Shown: positions 1-9,500, counted from the stretch's first letter. The stretch: DNA of 52,688 nt from JABDGC01 sp964449835 (GCA_964449835.1 CAYVBZ010000004.1:1-52688); one strand, 5' to 3'. Notes: generated from the letters alone by a model not told the origin. Translations and numbers: made by a program.

Positions 1-307
1 CTTGAATGTCTTCAATATGAATGGTCCCACCAGTGGGCAGGCGGCGTTGGAAGGCGTCGGCAATGCCTTTGACCAGTTCAGTGACCTTTTCTTTAATACG
101 CGGGGAGCCCGCGGCGCTGTCTCCTTCGACAGCCAAAAAAGCTTTGGTCATGGCGATGGCGATTTTATTGGCATCAAAAAGGCCCACGGAGCCATTTCTT
201 TTGATGACCTTGGGTTCGCCGGGTGCCATGGAAGCTAATTCAAGGCTGGATGGGGTGGGGAAAGGTTTAATGGTTGCTGCTTGCTGTAATAGGGCTTCAT
301 TTTCCAT
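1..307 (-). CDS. nrdA: Ribonucleoside-diphosphate reductase alpha subunit, N-terminal part (ATP-cone)
   Basis: The first 102 codons of a gene that runs off the left edge of the window. The minus-strand translation begins MENEALLQQAATIKPFPTP and continues with VIKRNGSVGLFDANKIAIAM, AFLAVEGDSAAGSPRIKEKV and PTGGTIHIEDIQ. This is the ATP-cone allosteric domain at the N-terminus of class Ia NrdA in Pseudomonas- and Legionella-type gammaproteobacteria. The full enzyme reduces ribonucleoside diphosphates to deoxyribonucleotides together with NrdB. The start ATG lies at 305-307. A candidate pair of NrdR operators lies about 100 bases upstream. The catalytic domain is outside the window, so intactness cannot be judged. 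Confidence 0.88.
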   Translation of the reverse strand, partial: MENEALLQQAATIKPFPTPSSLELASMAPGEPKVIKRNGSVGLFDANKIAIAMTKAFLAVEGDSAAGSPRIKEKVTELVKGIADAFQRRLPTGGTIHIEDIQ

Positions 308-404
308 GGGTATTCTCCCAACTTTAATTATGGAATTTCAGGAAATCTGTCGCACTTTAAGACAGACCTGTAAACTTTCAGGGGACAGCCCAAAATGGCT
401 TACA

Positions 405-452
405 CCACAATATATAGGTGTTTGGCCCCTCTAACACAACAAGATAAAGTAT
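405..452. promoter_or_regulatory. Candidate pair of NrdR boxes upstream of nrdA
   Basis: Box 1 (405-420) contains the core CAATATATAG at 408-417, which fits the NrdR core CwATATnTwG fully. Box 2 (437-452) contains CAAGATAAAG at 440-449, matching 8 of 10 core positions. The cores are 32 bases apart, about three helical turns, as is usual for paired NrdR boxes. Their place upstream of nrdA fits ATP/dATP-dependent repression by NrdR. The outer bases of both boxes match poorly, so box 2 in particular is tentative. I see no gene in the rest of the 308-572 gap. Confidence 0.55.
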
Positions 453-572
453 CCGCTAGGGTCTGGCAAGAGGATAAAACCACAAGCGCTTCCCCTCCTC
501 ATTTTGTCTCTCGCGCAAGCCCAGATGTAATGCGCTATGAGGGGAAATTCAAGAGGATTAAAAAATATTTTT

Positions 573-2477
573 TTAGGGAGAAGATCCTCCAAGCAGCAAG
601 TCTTCCTCGCCCGCCGAATCATAGTCAGAATCTCGGTCAAACGGATTCATCATTTCAATGCTCGCAGGTCTTCGCGCTTTGAACGCTGCGGGTTGAAATA
701 AGGAAAATTCCTTAAGAAAAGAGATAGTTGGGACCTCTCTCACTTCACCATCCTCTTCGACTTCCAAAGTAGGTGGTAAAGGAAGTTCTTCTAAATGACG
801 GGCAATATCCTCAAGCTGAGGATTTATTCTTTTTTCTTCTCTTTCCTGTTTCAGGACCTGATTGATCGTCGCGGTCCCATTGATCGCAAAACCGCCAAGA
901 CCATTTAGTGCGGGAAAGATTTTTTTATAGAAGGGCAAGGCTTCAAATAGCGACCAGAAAATCCCTTTGTGGTTGTGAACGACACCGTTACCGACGGTCG
1001 TCATGGCCCCGCTGCTGCGCCAAACTGCGAGACTGGCTAAACTTAACTTGAGAAAACGTAACAAAGCTTGCGGATTAGCAAAGGTCTCTCGCGTTGTTTC
1101 AATCGGGTGGCAAGCAAGCCGCTTTCCTGCCTGGACCAAGCCCCAGAACAATTCAGAGCCGACATAATGAAGAGTCGGTAAAAGATTGAGCGCAGCCAGG
1201 GTATAGAGCATGGCCGAAACCGTCCCACCGGTTCCCCCGATTGAAAATTTTTCAAAGACTGTTAAATCATCCAGGGAGTGCTGCGTTAGATGGGCGACCA
1301 CATTAGCGCCATCAAAGCCTTTTTGTGTAAAGGTCTGAAAAGCAGTACTGACGATGAGGAATGAAAAAGAGGTTTCCAGCGCTGGCCAAGCATATTTTTT
1401 GAAAGAGTCTAGTCGGGTCTCTGGCCTTAAAAGATGATGAAGTGAAATAGCTTCTGTTGCTTGGCCCAATTGGACCATGAGTTGGGCCAAGTCATGGTCT
1501 TGTAATTTAAAATGCTGGTCCTTTACGAGGGCCGTTAGTGTTTTCGCATGCTGGGGCTTCAAACGACGCAGCCGGTCTGCGATTTCTTTCTGAAAACGCT
1601 GGTCTTTATTGAAGAACAAGCGGGCCCTTTGAGTTGCTTTTTTAACACTGGGATAACGTGTCATGAAGGTTGTCGAAAGGCTGGCTAGCGCTGAAAAAAT
1701 AGGAACAATGTCCCCCAAGGATTTAAGGGCCTCATAAGAAATGGCCGAAAAGGAAAAAGCAGCAGTGAAGCTGGACACCAAGATGAGTGAATTGCCCAGA
1801 AACTCAGTGGGGCCTGTCAAACAGGTTTTAAAGCTATTCCTTAATTGTTTCATAGCTTGCGGAATAAAATCACGTTGGACGAAGACGTTGACACCCATGC
1901 CGCAAAGGCCATTGATAATGGAAAGCGTTCGCATTTCCGTAGAGAGATTGTTCCACCAGTCAGCGCTGAGGTCCGCAGGTTTGACACTGGAAGGCTCGCA
2001 AAAGGCATTGACGGCATTTGGGAAAACCAGCGCCATCAGCATCAGATGATAAGCGGCTGCGTGTAGCCATTCGAGGTAGTCGTCTGGTGGGCTGGATGGT
2101 TTTCCCTGCCAGTTCGATTCCGGTTCGACAAAAAGCGAGTCAATTTCAGAAGGCGCCTCCAAGGAATCCTCTTGCGAAGTTTCATCGGTGGTGACTGACC
2201 ATTCTGTTCCCTCACCTTTCTTTGGGGAGTGTTGTGGCGTCATTCTGATTCTCCGGTGAGGGGCCTGAATGATGACGCTGGATATATCCGGAATCCCTAA
2301 GAGAATGTCCGACAGTTGAAGACGAGGAGGGGATCCTGGAGGGGACAGACTGTCCTCAATTATATCCGGAATATCTGCGAGAAGGCCCAACAGTTGACGA
2401 CGAGGGAGGTCTCCTGGAGGGGACAGGCTGCCCTCCGTTACAATGATAGGTTGTGTTAGGGCTTTGCGTGGTTCCAT
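573..2477 (-). CDS. Unknown 634-residue protein with N-terminal tandem repeat and hydrophobic segments
   Basis: I do not recognise a family. The start ATG (2475-2477) has a good ribosome site (GAGGAG about 8 bases upstream on the minus strand). Residues 14-66 hold two copies of a roughly 26-residue Pro/Leu-rich unit (SLSPPG, then LL..IPDI), encoded by two adjacent 78-base units. A polar stretch follows (about 67-135). Several hydrophobic segments come next, for example around LHAAAYHLMLMALVFPNAV, FLGNSLILVSSFTAAFSFSA, SFLIVSTAFQTF and GGTVSAMLYTLAALNLLP. The end is acidic and closes with LLLGGSSP. No signal peptide or enzyme motif is visible. Size, repeats, membrane segments and position between nrdA and pssA suggest an accessory, possibly secreted, host-directed protein; that role is inference only. 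Confidence 0.75.
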   Translation of the reverse strand: MEPRKALTQPIIVTEGSLSPPGDLPRRQLLGLLADIPDIIEDSLSPPGSPPRLQLSDILLGIPDISSVIIQAPHRRIRMTPQHSPKKGEGTEWSVTTDETSQEDSLEAPSEIDSLFVEPESNWQGKPSSPPDDYLEWLHAAAYHLMLMALVFPNAVNAFCEPSSVKPADLSADWWNNLSTEMRTLSIINGLCGMGVNVFVQRDFIPQAMKQLRNSFKTCLTGPTEFLGNSLILVSSFTAAFSFSAISYEALKSLGDIVPIFSALASLSTTFMTRYPSVKKATQRARLFFNKDQRFQKEIADRLRRLKPQHAKTLTALVKDQHFKLQDHDLAQLMVQLGQATEAISLHHLLRPETRLDSFKKYAWPALETSFSFLIVSTAFQTFTQKGFDGANVVAHLTQHSLDDLTVFEKFSIGGTGGTVSAMLYTLAALNLLPTLHYVGSELFWGLVQAGKRLACHPIETTRETFANPQALLRFLKLSLASLAVWRSSGAMTTVGNGVVHNHKGIFWSLFEALPFYKKIFPALNGLGGFAINGTATINQVLKQEREEKRINPQLEDIARHLEELPLPPTLEVEEDGEVREVPTISFLKEFSLFQPAAFKARRPASIEMMNPFDRDSDYDSAGEEDLLLGGSSP

Positions 2478-2610
2478 GAGTTCTTCTCCTCAGATCTTGT
2501 ATGAATAAATGCTTGCTATGCTAGACCTGAACCTCACCAGAAATCAAGAAATTATACCCGCTTGCCCTGAGGAGGACGCGAAGCGGCCGTCTCGAAGGGG
2601 CGCCGCCTTT

Positions 2611-2638
2611 TTGTGCTGAGGCCAAAAAAAGGTATAAT
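2611..2638 (+). promoter_or_regulatory. Putative sigma-70 promoter of pssA
   Basis: TTGTGC at 2611-2616, a 16-base spacer, and a perfect TATAAT at 2633-2638. Transcription would start near 2645. This places the longer GTG-initiated reading frame (from 2613) upstream of the transcript and supports translation of pssA from ATG 2670. Confidence 0.6.
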
Positions 2639-2669
2639 CAGAAAACGCCAAACTAGAGGTATAAACAAC

Positions 2670-3440
2670 ATGGAGCAAGAACGTAAGCAGCTCTCTACAC
2701 CGCGCAAGGGAGGCATTTATCTTTTGCCGAATTTATTGACCACGGTTGGTCTCTTTGCAGGTTTCTACGCTGTGGTGGCAGGCATGAAAAGTCATTTTGA
2801 CGTGGCGGCTATCGCGATTTTTATCGCCATGATCGCAGATGGTCTGGACGGACGCGTGGCCCGTTTGACGGGCACCCAAAGTACCTTTGGCGGCCATTAT
2901 GACAGCATGGCGGACATGTTATCTTTTGGTGCGGCGCCTGGCCTAGTGGTTTATAGCTGGTCTTTGGCCAATTTGGGTAAATTTGGCTGGCTGGTCTCTT
3001 TTTTGTACACAGCGGCCACCGCTTTGCGTTTGGCCCGCTTTAACACGCAATTACATGAGCCAGACGTCAAATCTCACTCACAGGGCCTAACCTGCACGGC
3101 GGCGGCTGGCATGATGGCCAGCATGGTCTGGCTGGGCTCCATTTATGCGGGGAATGGCATTCTGTTGGCGATTCCGGTGTCGCTCCTGACGCTTCTGGCC
3201 GCAGGCTTAATGGTGAGCACCTGCCGATATTACGTTTTTAAAAGAATTGATTTCAAAGGCAAGGTCCCTTTTTTTGCGGTCGTGAGCGCTGTATTGATTA
3301 TTACAGCAGTGGCTTTGGACCCGCCGGAAATTTTATTTTCTCTCTTTTTGCTGTATGTGCTGTCAGGACCTGGCATCACATTTTGGCAGCTTCGAAAAAT
3401 GAAGCGGAACAAGAAAAACTTGGGACCTATCGCCAATTAA
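2670..3440 (+). CDS. pssA: CDP-diacylglycerol--serine O-phosphatidyltransferase
   Basis: An inner-membrane enzyme that makes phosphatidylserine from CDP-diacylglycerol and L-serine, the precursor of phosphatidylethanolamine. The CDP-alcohol phosphotransferase signature DGx2ARx8Gx3Dx3D is complete, running from DGRVARLTG to HYDSMAD near residues 58-80, and several membrane helices surround it. The protein begins MEQERKQLSTPRKGGIYLLP, typical of the short membrane type of PssA. ATG 2670 is chosen because AGAGGT sits 9 bases upstream and a TATAAT promoter lies between it and the earlier GTG. The product is 256 residues, a normal length. Confidence 0.93.
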   Translation: MEQERKQLSTPRKGGIYLLPNLLTTVGLFAGFYAVVAGMKSHFDVAAIAIFIAMIADGLDGRVARLTGTQSTFGGHYDSMADMLSFGAAPGLVVYSWSLANLGKFGWLVSFLYTAATALRLARFNTQLHEPDVKSHSQGLTCTAAAGMMASMVWLGSIYAGNGILLAIPVSLLTLLAAGLMVSTCRYYVFKRIDFKGKVPFFAVVSAVLIITAVALDPPEILFSLFLLYVLSGPGITFWQLRKMKRNKKNLGPIAN

Positions 3441-3485
3441 AATTAGATTTGGCCGATTAAGGCTGTTTCAGGGAGCTATAGGTAG

Positions 3486-3517
3486 GGTGGATTAGGCGCT
3501 TTTTGCCGTAATCCACC
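3486..3517. repeat. Hairpin of the GGTGGATTA/TAATCCACC type
   Basis: A 12-bp stem with one bulged base: GGTGGATTAGGC (3486-3497) pairs with GCCGTAATCCACC (3505-3517) around a 7-base loop rich in T. It lies 45 bases after the pssA stop, and no T-tract follows, so it is not a classical terminator. The sequence resembles the widespread intergenic palindromes that carry a GGTGG(A/G)TTA arm. It may be a small dispersed repeat or protect the 3' end of the pssA mRNA. Confidence 0.5.
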
Positions 3518-3611
3518 ACATGATATTGAAAAATAATGTTTTTTACTTCATTCATTTTTACCCGCCCTGAGTTAGAATACCTGATATTATTATCAAAACG
3601 AGGGAGTGCTC

Positions 3612-5072
3612 ATGGAGGTCGAAAAATTTTGTGTTAATTGCAAAAACTCGCCCGCTCACTGTGCCTGCCCCGGTCCCAATGTGCCACTAACCGGCCTGTC
3701 CGGCCTCCCCCTGACCTGGCGCACCATGAGTCTCCGTCAAAAATCTTTGACAGTGGTCGGTTATATCTTTCCCAGCCCCCCCCCAACCTGGCGCACTATG
3801 AGTCGCCGTCAAAAAGCTTTGACAGTGATCGGCTATATCTTTGCTTTCATTATTGCAGTCGGCTGTGGTGTTACACCCGCCGCGGCTTTCATCACCTTAA
3901 ATCTCATGACTGCGGGACTACCTTGTTACCTGGTTGCTGGTCTCTTCTTTTTAGCCGGTTTTGCCATGAATTGGTACATCAATAAAAACGCCGTCCCCAC
4001 AGTGTTAGTGAAAATTTTTGGTAAAGGAAGGCCCTTTGAACATTTGATGAAAATGCCGAACGGCGCCCCGTTCTGTTGGAAAAGAAAAACAGCCATGTGG
4101 CTCGGTGTGTTGTTATCGCTTTCAGTTGGCTTTACCAATGGTGTTCTTGCTTATGCAGGTGTCTTTACTTTGACTTCGGCCTTTGGTTTTTTAGCGGCCA
4201 TTTCCTCGGCCTTTCCGCCGATCGCGGCCATTTTGGCCGGCGTCACCATGGTTTGTTTAACTGCGGTGATGCTAGATGCGATTATTCATTTGGCCCACAC
4301 AGAAAACCTTAAGGGAAAATGCAAAGACTTTTTCGAACAGCTTTTTTCCATCAGTGAAAAATTTCCGCATAATAAAGGCAAGTCCAAAGGCAGGCGGATC
4401 GTGGAACGAAGCGTCACGGTGCTTCTAACACTCGGGGTCCTTCCCCTGGCTGCATTGGGCCTTTATATGACGATGAACGCGAGCGCCGCCAGTGCCAAAA
4501 TCTTTTTGTTGAAAAACATTCCCAAGGCTTCCGAGATTGGCGTGGAAATTGCCACCAAGTTCATCTCTCTTGTTTTAGCGTTTTCAGGCCGTATTCCCTT
4601 TACGGTCCGAAATATTTTTAAAACACTTGTTACGGTCCGAAATATTTTTAAAACACTTGCCAGGATCTGTACAAAAGAAAAAGGGCCGGAGCCGCAAGTT
4701 GTCTCTCCTCATCCCCAAGTGCAGTCTTCAACGGCAGCCCAAGTTTTGCACGTCCTAAAATGCGTTGCGCTCTCTTCACTCTGTGTCGCGAATGCGGTCG
4801 GCAATAGCTTGATTTCAGTAGTGGGCGGCGGGGGCGTTCCTTCTGGTGTTGGCGGCGGTATTAACTCCTTGGCCGCTGGTGCTTCGAACATTCATCCGCT
4901 AGCCTGCAATAGCAATGGTTTTTTCAATGGTAAAGATGGTGCACAGGCGGCTCTTCTTACAACGAAGGAAGAAGAGAGTCATATGTATTCTTTACTGGCT
5001 CCAGAAGACCTTGCTCCAGAAGACCTTGGAGGAACCACCTCTCCCAGCAATTTGGGTATGGATGCACGATAG
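3612..5072 (+). CDS. Unknown multi-pass membrane protein with internal tandem duplications
   Basis: No family recognised. ATG 3612 is preferred to GTG 3606 because GAGGG lies 7 bases upstream. The product is 486 residues. The N-terminus has a Cys cluster, FCVNCKNSPAHCACPGP, that could bind zinc. A nearly repeated segment follows: TWRTMSLRQKSLTVVGYIF and TWRTMSRRQKALTVIGYIF (57-base units at 3714 and 3786, five differences). At least six hydrophobic segments lie between about residues 75 and 360. TVRNIFKTL is duplicated by a 30-base tandem repeat (4601-4660). The C-terminal part is Gly/Ser-rich, with a short APEDL repeat near the end. It resembles the membrane effector-like proteins of intracellular bacteria in style only. 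Confidence 0.72.
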   Translation: MEVEKFCVNCKNSPAHCACPGPNVPLTGLSGLPLTWRTMSLRQKSLTVVGYIFPSPPPTWRTMSRRQKALTVIGYIFAFIIAVGCGVTPAAAFITLNLMTAGLPCYLVAGLFFLAGFAMNWYINKNAVPTVLVKIFGKGRPFEHLMKMPNGAPFCWKRKTAMWLGVLLSLSVGFTNGVLAYAGVFTLTSAFGFLAAISSAFPPIAAILAGVTMVCLTAVMLDAIIHLAHTENLKGKCKDFFEQLFSISEKFPHNKGKSKGRRIVERSVTVLLTLGVLPLAALGLYMTMNASAASAKIFLLKNIPKASEIGVEIATKFISLVLAFSGRIPFTVRNIFKTLVTVRNIFKTLARICTKEKGPEPQVVSPHPQVQSSTAAQVLHVLKCVALSSLCVANAVGNSLISVVGGGGVPSGVGGGINSLAAGASNIHPLACNSNGFFNGKDGAQAALLTTKEEESHMYSLLAPEDLAPEDLGGTTSPSNLGMDAR

Positions 5073-5081
5073 TGGCGTTGT

Positions 5082-5274
5082 TGCTCAATTAATCAAAGGG
5101 CTGTCATTGCGAGCGCAGCGCGGCAATCTAGCTTTTGTTTTTTAAAACGCGAATCCCTTATCCGGAATTCGCGTTATTAAGGTCATTCTTGGGCATGCCT
5201 GAGCGTTACGCAATAGCTTAAAAGCTGGATTGCCGCGCTGCGCTCGCAATGACAGCGCTTTGATTAATTGCGCA
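5082..5274. repeat. Long inverted repeat (55-base arms) of the TCATTGCGAGCGCAGCG type
   Basis: The left arm 5082-5136 and right arm 5220-5274 are reverse complements at 52 of 55 positions. Each carries TCATTGCGAGCGCAGCGCGG followed by CAATC. The 83-base centre contains a smaller palindrome with arms ACGCGAAT (5146-5153) and ATTCGCGT (5167-5174). There is no open reading frame for a transposase. It fills most of the gap between the 486-residue membrane protein and the AmpG-like gene. The form fits a MITE or REP-type palindromic element; the RNA could fold into a very stable hairpin. Confidence 0.8.
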
Positions 5275-5346
5275 AAAATGCCTCCTTCAGTTTCTTTTGC
5301 AGCTGTGGTAAAATTTTTCTCAATATTAACGCAGCAGTATAACGAC

Positions 5347-6555
5347 ATGACTCCTTTTCGACAGCTCTGGGCCAACCCGCGTCTCCTCTTTGTAATGGCC
5401 TTTGGCTTTTCCTCAGGCCTTCCTTTTGCTCTTAGCGGCTCAACCCTGCAGGCTTGGCTGACCGAGTCCCATGTGAGTTTAATGGCCATTGGTTTTCTTT
5501 CCCTAGTGAGTTTTCCTTATAACTGCAAATTTCTCTGGGCGCCCTTGCTCGACCGCTTTATTTTTCCGGGTTTTGGCCGAAGACGCGGCTGGATTCTTTT
5601 GACTCAGCTTGGGCTTGCCCTGATCTTATTTTTCCTGTCCTTCCTCCACCCGGAGTCTCAGCTGCAAAATATCGGTTGGCTAGTTTTGTGCATGGCCTTT
5701 ATTTCCGCTACACAGGATATCGCCATCGACGCCTATCGCGCCGACCTATTGTTGCCGCCTGAACGTGGACTCGGCGCCGCCTATTGTATGTTTGCCTACA
5801 GAATGGCCACCTTTGCCTCCGGTGGCATGGCCTTGGTTTTGGCACAATACTGGGGCTGGGAGCGGACCTATCAGCTCATGGGTGTTTTTATGCTGCTCGG
5901 TATGGTGGTCACCTATTTCGCCCCCGAAGCCCCGCAGGTCTCTGTCGAAGCGCACAATGAAACGGGTGTGAAAAAATTAGATTTTTTTCTGAAACCCTTT
6001 TTAGATCTTTGGCGCCGTGAGCACATTCTTCTGCTCTGTGCCTTTATCATTCTTTATAAAGCGGGTGCCGCGCTTTCCGTTTCCTTGATGACGCATTTTC
6101 TTTTACATGGCCTTGGCTTTTCCCTGGCGGAAATTGGTGTCGTATCCAAAGCGGTCATTATCATCGGCAATATTTTAGGTGCTTTTGTGGGCGGGGCTTT
6201 TCTCGTTCGTTTGGGTTTATATAGCTCACTGCTCTGGTTTGGTCTGGCCCAAGCCTTTTCCATTTTAATGTTTATGCTGCTGGCCTTTGCGGGCAAGATT
6301 TTTTCTCTGATGGTGCTGACACTCTTCATCGAAAATTTTTGCAGCGGGCTCAGTATGGCCGCGCTGCTGGCTTTTCTCATGTCGCTTTGCCATGCGCGCT
6401 ATAGCGCGACACAATTTGCCTTTCTGTCTGCGATTGATAGCATTGGGCGTTTGGTTGCAGGCCCTGTCGCGGCCCTGCTGGTGACGCATTTTGGCTGGGT
6501 TTCATTTTATGGCTGGGCCTTTGTGGTTTCTTTGCCGGCCCTGGTTTTATGTTAA
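5347..6555 (+). CDS. ampG: AmpG-like muropeptide permease (MFS)
   Basis: An inner-membrane major facilitator protein, probably importing GlcNAc-anhydroMurNAc peptides for peptidoglycan recycling. The opening RQLWANPRLLFVMAFGFSSG followed by LPFALSGSTLQAWLTE matches the AmpG N-terminus (FASGLPLALTSGTLQAW in E. coli). Further support is the conserved block ATQDIAIDAYRADLL. ATG 5347 is chosen because this motif starts directly after it; the frame is open upstream only through the inverted repeat. The product is 402 residues, close to short AmpG forms and shorter than the 491 of E. coli. It ends abruptly inside a hydrophobic segment (SLPALVLC), so the last helix may be trimmed. It is followed 24 bases later by the MscK-type gene. 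Confidence 0.82.
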   Translation: MTPFRQLWANPRLLFVMAFGFSSGLPFALSGSTLQAWLTESHVSLMAIGFLSLVSFPYNCKFLWAPLLDRFIFPGFGRRRGWILLTQLGLALILFFLSFLHPESQLQNIGWLVLCMAFISATQDIAIDAYRADLLLPPERGLGAAYCMFAYRMATFASGGMALVLAQYWGWERTYQLMGVFMLLGMVVTYFAPEAPQVSVEAHNETGVKKLDFFLKPFLDLWRREHILLLCAFIILYKAGAALSVSLMTHFLLHGLGFSLAEIGVVSKAVIIIGNILGAFVGGAFLVRLGLYSSLLWFGLAQAFSILMFMLLAFAGKIFSLMVLTLFIENFCSGLSMAALLAFLMSLCHARYSATQFAFLSAIDSIGRLVAGPVAALLVTHFGWVSFYGWAFVVSLPALVLC

Positions 6556-6579
6556 TCTTAGGTAAGAGGGTAAGCTTCG

Positions 6580-9500
6580 ATGCGCCGGTTGTTTCCTATT
6601 CGTAAATCGGGCCGGTTTGCGCTGTGCCTTTTGTTCTGGGTTTGCGCCTTCTTTTGGCTCGGAGTGCCGGTTTTTGCAGAAGCCGCTGTACCTTTGCAAG
6701 AACAAGATCATTTTTACCTCGATAAAATTCAATTAGCTTCTCAACAGATTGACTTGCTCAAGAAACGGCTGACTCAGGCGACGCAAGAATTAGATTATCT
6801 GCAGCGCCAACAAGAAAAAGGCTTTGTTTCTATCGCGGATGATCAGGCCAATAAATCCCTGCTTTACAAGACCAGGTTGCATTATGCGGGCGCCAAATCG
6901 AATCTCGATAGCATCCATATTGAACTGACTGATTCCGAGCAAGCCTTGCTGTGGTTGGAAAAAAACATCCAGGAAATTAAAAATCAACTCAATGCCCAGA
7001 ATATCTTCGGTTTAAACTTAGTCCAAGGCGACGTTGTTCAAAGTCAAAATCTGCGTTCGGAATTAAAATACCAAGAAAATCTCTACCAACTGGAAAAACA
7101 GCGCGCAGGGTATTTGCTCTCCTTGCAGAAAACAGAAAATGCCGTGCTTCAACTTTATAACGAGCAATTTACACAGGTGAACACCTCGCTCAAGTCACGC
7201 AAACTTTTGCATATCAAGGAACAGCAAGTCAAATCGGAACTTGAGTTTCAGCAACAGCAAAATGACTGGCTAAGACGGCTGGACGCCTTGTATGTGAAAT
7301 TAAATCAACTGGAAGCGAAACCTGACCAGAAAGAATATTCCCGTGTGGAAGGCGAAATTTTTTATGCTAATGAGAATATTAATCTGGTTTACGTCAAAAC
7401 CCTGATCGCGCGTTATAAAGACCAATTGCGGCAAATCCGTCTTTCCATTGCCCGGACGAACTCCATTTCTTTGCTAAACAGCTTGAGCGCTCAAGCGCAA
7501 GTGTTGTCTAGACAAATCGCGCGGGTGGACCAGCTTATCAGTCACAGGGCCGCGCTCATTCAAAAACGGCATGCCTTTTCCTCGCAAGAAGGTCAGGCCC
7601 GAAAGGTTTTCTCGAAGCAGGAAACGCTTCCCGCCGCGGTACCTTTAGATTCTTTTGCTCAATTAGAAAAGCGTTATGACAATCTTCATCAAGAAACTGC
7701 GCGTTTAAGCAAACGGTTGAACGAATTTCGGCTGATTTTGGACAAGTCCGTGCAGCATGAGTTATCCGCCCGCCAAGGCTTGCCTGGTTTTAGCGCTCAC
7801 GCTTGGCTTGATTTGGGGAAAGAAGCGCTTTTTGTGCCAACCTTGTCCTTTCAATTGATTAAAGGCTTCGTGAACAGCCTGGTCCAGGCCTTCACGGAGA
7901 TGAGTTGGGGCCTGTGGCTCTTGTTCTTTGCCTTTGAAATTCTGGCAGTGCTGGTTTTTTCCTATAGTCGTAAATTATTACTTCACTTGTTGAAGCAGGT
8001 GCCAGAGGTGGATGAGGTGGCCATTAAGACCAAGCATCTGATCGGCAATTTACTGCTGCGCCATTTGCTGCCTCTCAGTCTCATCGGGAATGCCTGGCTG
8101 CTTTTTAATTTCTTGATTCCTAGTGGACAATTCGATTGGTTGTTGGAACTCGCTGGGGTCTGGCTCGTCTTCCGCGTGGTTTTAACGGTTGCTAGAACAG
8201 GTCTGCTCGAAGCGGTCCATGATGATGAGGGGCATGACGTTAAGCTCTATCATCGTCTTAAACATATTTTAACTTTTGGCGTTGTCATTACCTGCTTGAC
8301 GACTTTTATCCATCAATTACCGCTAATCTATGAGGTCACGGACCTCTTTGACCGGTTATTTTTATTGATGCTTTTGACGGTCTCTGTGATGGTCCTGCGT
8401 TCTTGGCGGGTCGTGCCCCAACTGATTTTGCAATATGTCGATGCGGACCGGACTTATTTGCGGCATCTCATTTCTGTTCTCGGCGTTTTTATTCCCAGTC
8501 TTTTATTCATTAACTCGCTGATTGGTCTATTCGGTTTTGTTAACTTAGTGGGAATGATTTCCTGGTATGAAGGAATCTTCACGCTGGTTTTTGTCGGTTA
8601 CTTTTTAAGCCGCGTTTTCTTAAGCGATTTGATGGAGCTGCTCTCCAACTTAATGATCCGGCATGTGAGCAATGGTTGGTTGTTAACGGAAGCTTTTCTA
8701 AAGCCCTTGCATAAAATTCTGCGTTTGGTCTTGTTCTTTGGGGCGTGGACGCTGCTTTTCTTGCTCTATGGGTGGGACCAACAGTCGCCGGTAGTCGAGC
8801 GCCTCAATAAATTACTGTTTTATCCTATTGTGGAAATGCTGAATACGACCATTACACCGCTGAGTATTTTGGAATTGATTTTTGCGATTTCACTTTTCTA
8901 TTGGGCAGCGCGTTGGACCCGGGAGTTTGTTTACCGTTTACTTTTGTCCAAGACCCGCGACCTCGGCATTCGCAACAGCATGGCCATTTTGAGTCAGTAT
9001 GCCGTCGTTATTATGGGCGCTTTATTCTGTTTGCGCCTGGTCGGCATTGACCTGCATGCGCTCTTCCTAGTGGCCTCCGGTCTTTTGATCGCCATCAGTT
9101 TCGGGCTGCGCGATTTGTTCAACAACTTTGCCTGCGGTCTCATGCTGCTTTTTGAGCGCCCCATCCGAGTTGGCGATATTGTTTGTGTGAATGAGCAAGA
9201 AGGCAAGGTCACCCATATCGGCAGCCGCGCCGTGACCGTGCAGACCTGGGACCACATGGAAATTATTGTGCCAAATACGGAGCTTTTTAATAAATCCTTT
9301 ATTAACTGGACTGTGCAAGACGATATTGTGCGCACTGTGATTTCAATCAAAATTGATCGCTTGGACAGTCCTTTTGAGGTGCAAACGTTAATCCACTCAG
9401 TTTTAGAGGCCAATAAAGATGTGTTGAAAGAGCCAGAGCCAGAAATCTTTTTAAAAGACATGATGGATAATTTCAGCGAATTTGAGATTCGTTATTACAT

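Noticed and set aside
21..434. Plus-strand open frames over the first 430 bases
   Set aside because: They run antisense to nrdA, whose ATP-cone sequence on the minus strand is unmistakable; they have no ribosome site and no protein-like features.
8994..9461. 155-codon minus-strand frame inside the MscK-type gene
   Set aside because: It lies antisense to the conserved MscS domain and has shadow-type composition; no start signal.
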